DNA of 6,286 nt from Candidatus Aenigmatarchaeota archaeon. Its GTDB lineage: Archaea; Aenigmatarchaeota; Aenigmatarchaeia; QMZP01. The translations under genes and the position numbers were made by a program. The notes below the pieces were generated by a model. The model did not search any database. It was not told the DNA's origin and saw only the letters and a program-made list of their open reading frames with translations. Of the stretch, positions 5,317 through 6,286 are shown piece after piece; within the stretch, counting starts at the first letter, position 1; each line of letters begins with the position of its first letter. The stretch is taken from contig DAOVFN010000045.1 in the NCBI GenBank assembly GCA_030672885.1, positions 1 through 6,286 on the forward strand, in the 5' to 3' direction.

Positions 5317-6286
5317 ATGGTACCAAAAAGGGCGGAGTTGGCCTTAGTCGTAGTGATGCTCCTGCTTCTCCTAGTTGCGTGCAGGACCCCGGACATAACA
5401 GCGGCTGTCCAGAAGGGTTTTGTCCTGGACCTGGACGGGCCATCGTTTCCTTATCAGGAAACTGCATTCAATGACAGCCAGAGCGCACAGGGTTATCATT
5501 TCCTGGGCAGCGGGGACAATGTCACGTATTGGGTGAACGTGTCCCAGAACTCGACCGTGAGCACGTTCGAGCTCAATCTTACTGGCAACATAGTTCCGAT
5601 ATACAACACAACGGTCAATTCCCAGGCATATGGCCTGCTTGGGATATCAATAGGGAATGTCACGGGCGATGGTGATAATGAGACGGTAACAGGAACCAAC
5701 AACCTTGAGAATGTGGTGAGGGTTCTCTATGGGAACAACGGTTCCCTGGTATGGAGCCTGTCTGTGGGAAATGATAACAACAAGGTATTTGATACTGCTA
5801 TTGGAAACATAACAACAGATCCTGGGAATGAGATTGTTGTGGGTTCAGAGTTCAATCGTGTTTATGTGATAGCTGCTACAGATACAGGGGGTTCAGTTGC
5901 ATGGTCGCATCCGGCAAATGGTGATGTTGTGAGTGTTGCCATAGGAGACCTGGAAGGAGATGGGCTGAATGAGATTGCAGCTGCATCTGCTGAGGGCAAC
6001 ATAACCGTCCTGTACTATAATAACACCATTAGGTGGTACTATGAAATCGCAGGAGTGAATGATGTCACAATAGCCAATGTGAGCTCTGATACAGGAGACG
6101 AGACTATCGTGGGGGCAAGCGGGGGGGTATACGTCCTGAACTCCTCTGGAGGCCTGGTATGGAGCAAGAACCTGGGGGTCGAGGTAAAATCCATTTCAGT
6201 GGGCAATGTCACATCAGATACCGGGAACGAGATAGCTGCGGGTGCTTCTGATTATAATATCTATCTGCTCAATTCCTCTGGGGGAA
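5317..6286 (+). CDS. Exported beta-propeller (FG-GAP/VCBS-like) surface protein, 3'-truncated
   Basis: The frame runs from this ATG to the window edge with no stop (323 codons seen). The N-terminus is a signal peptide: MVPKR, a hydrophobic core at 8-21, then LVAC (19-22), which fits a lipobox with Cys22 as the lipidated residue. Cleavage near TAA|V (30/31) is the alternative. A linker to about residue 105 is followed by five repeats of 43-50 residues, each with a metal-loop motif [ND]xxxDxxxE (114-122, 164-172, 211-219, 254-262, 297-305) and most with a WS-type strand. This fits FG-GAP/VCBS integrin-like propellers, whose loops bind Ca2+. A full propeller usually has about seven blades, so more should follow outside the window. 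About 16 sequons are present. A surface adhesion or scaffold role is inferred from the family type; Ca2+ binding is not certain in the degenerate loops. Confidence 0.85.
   Translation, partial: MVPKRAELALVVVMLLLLLVACRTPDITAAVQKGFVLDLDGPSFPYQETAFNDSQSAQGYHFLGSGDNVTYWVNVSQNSTVSTFELNLTGNIVPIYNTTVNSQAYGLLGISIGNVTGDGDNETVTGTNNLENVVRVLYGNNGSLVWSLSVGNDNNKVFDTAIGNITTDPGNEIVVGSEFNRVYVIAATDTGGSVAWSHPANGDVVSVAIGDLEGDGLNEIAAASAEGNITVLYYNNTIRWYYEIAGVNDVTIANVSSDTGDETIVGASGGVYVLNSSGGLVWSKNLGVEVKSISVGNVTSDTGNEIAAGASDYNIYLLNSSGG
5632..6286 (+). repeat. Five tandem propeller-blade repeats
   Basis: Blades of about 43-50 residues share the pattern GN[VI]TxDxGNE-[IT], a short strand, then a YVLNSSGGLVWS-like segment. 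Loops are NVTGDGDNE, NITTDPGNE, DLEGDGLNE, NVSSDTGDE and NVTSDTGNE. Asp at position 5 and Glu at position 9 are invariant; Gly6 is kept only in loops 1 and 3. The last blade is cut by the window edge. Confidence 0.8.

Noticed and set aside
1..6286. CRISPR arrays, transposons, integrase sites or box C/D RNAs
   Set aside because: No regularly spaced repeats, no transposase-like reading frame, no terminal inverted repeats, and no paired C/D boxes in the intergenic stretches.

Overview
The window looks archaeal and encodes cell-surface proteins. The signs are: AT-rich TATA elements 25-27 bp upstream of likely leaderless starts, no strong Shine-Dalgarno sites, heavy use of ATA (Ile) and AGG/AGA (Arg) codons, very large exported proteins dense in N-glycosylation sequons (N-X-S/T), and C-terminal membrane anchors followed by basic residues. 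I cannot name the lineage from the sequence. All real genes are on the + strand and reading frames on the - strand are shadows.

Layout: (1) At 2-1408 is the 3' part of a large membrane-anchored surface protein that begins outside the window. It ends in a transmembrane helix and a short charged cytoplasmic coiled coil. (2) At 1409-1624 is an intergenic region that changes from GC-rich to very AT-rich and carries two TATA elements, each spaced for its own candidate ATG (1607 or 1625). (3) At 1625-4978 is a complete secreted, heavily sequon-loaded surface glycoprotein of about 1117 residues, with a signal peptide, repeated beta-sandwich-like modules, a sequon-free membrane-proximal stalk and a C-terminal anchor. 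Its last ~430 ectodomain residues are collinear with gene 1, so the two are tandem paralogues. (4) At 4979-5194, directly abutting the stop codon, is a 71-residue protein with one membrane helix and a well-formed cytoplasmic coiled coil. (5) At 5195-5316 is a short promoter region with an inverted repeat, direct repeats and a TATA element. (6) From 5317 to the window edge runs the 5' part of an exported beta-propeller-type protein (FG-GAP/VCBS-like repeats), with a possible lipobox.

Taken together this is a cell-envelope locus. Two related anchored glycoproteins, possibly S-layer-like or adhesive, appear to be tied to cytoplasmic coiled coils. The coil is fused to the protein in gene 1 and encoded as a separate, probably co-translated gene after gene 2. 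A separately promoted propeller protein follows. The assembled function is inferred; the architecture is read directly from the sequence.
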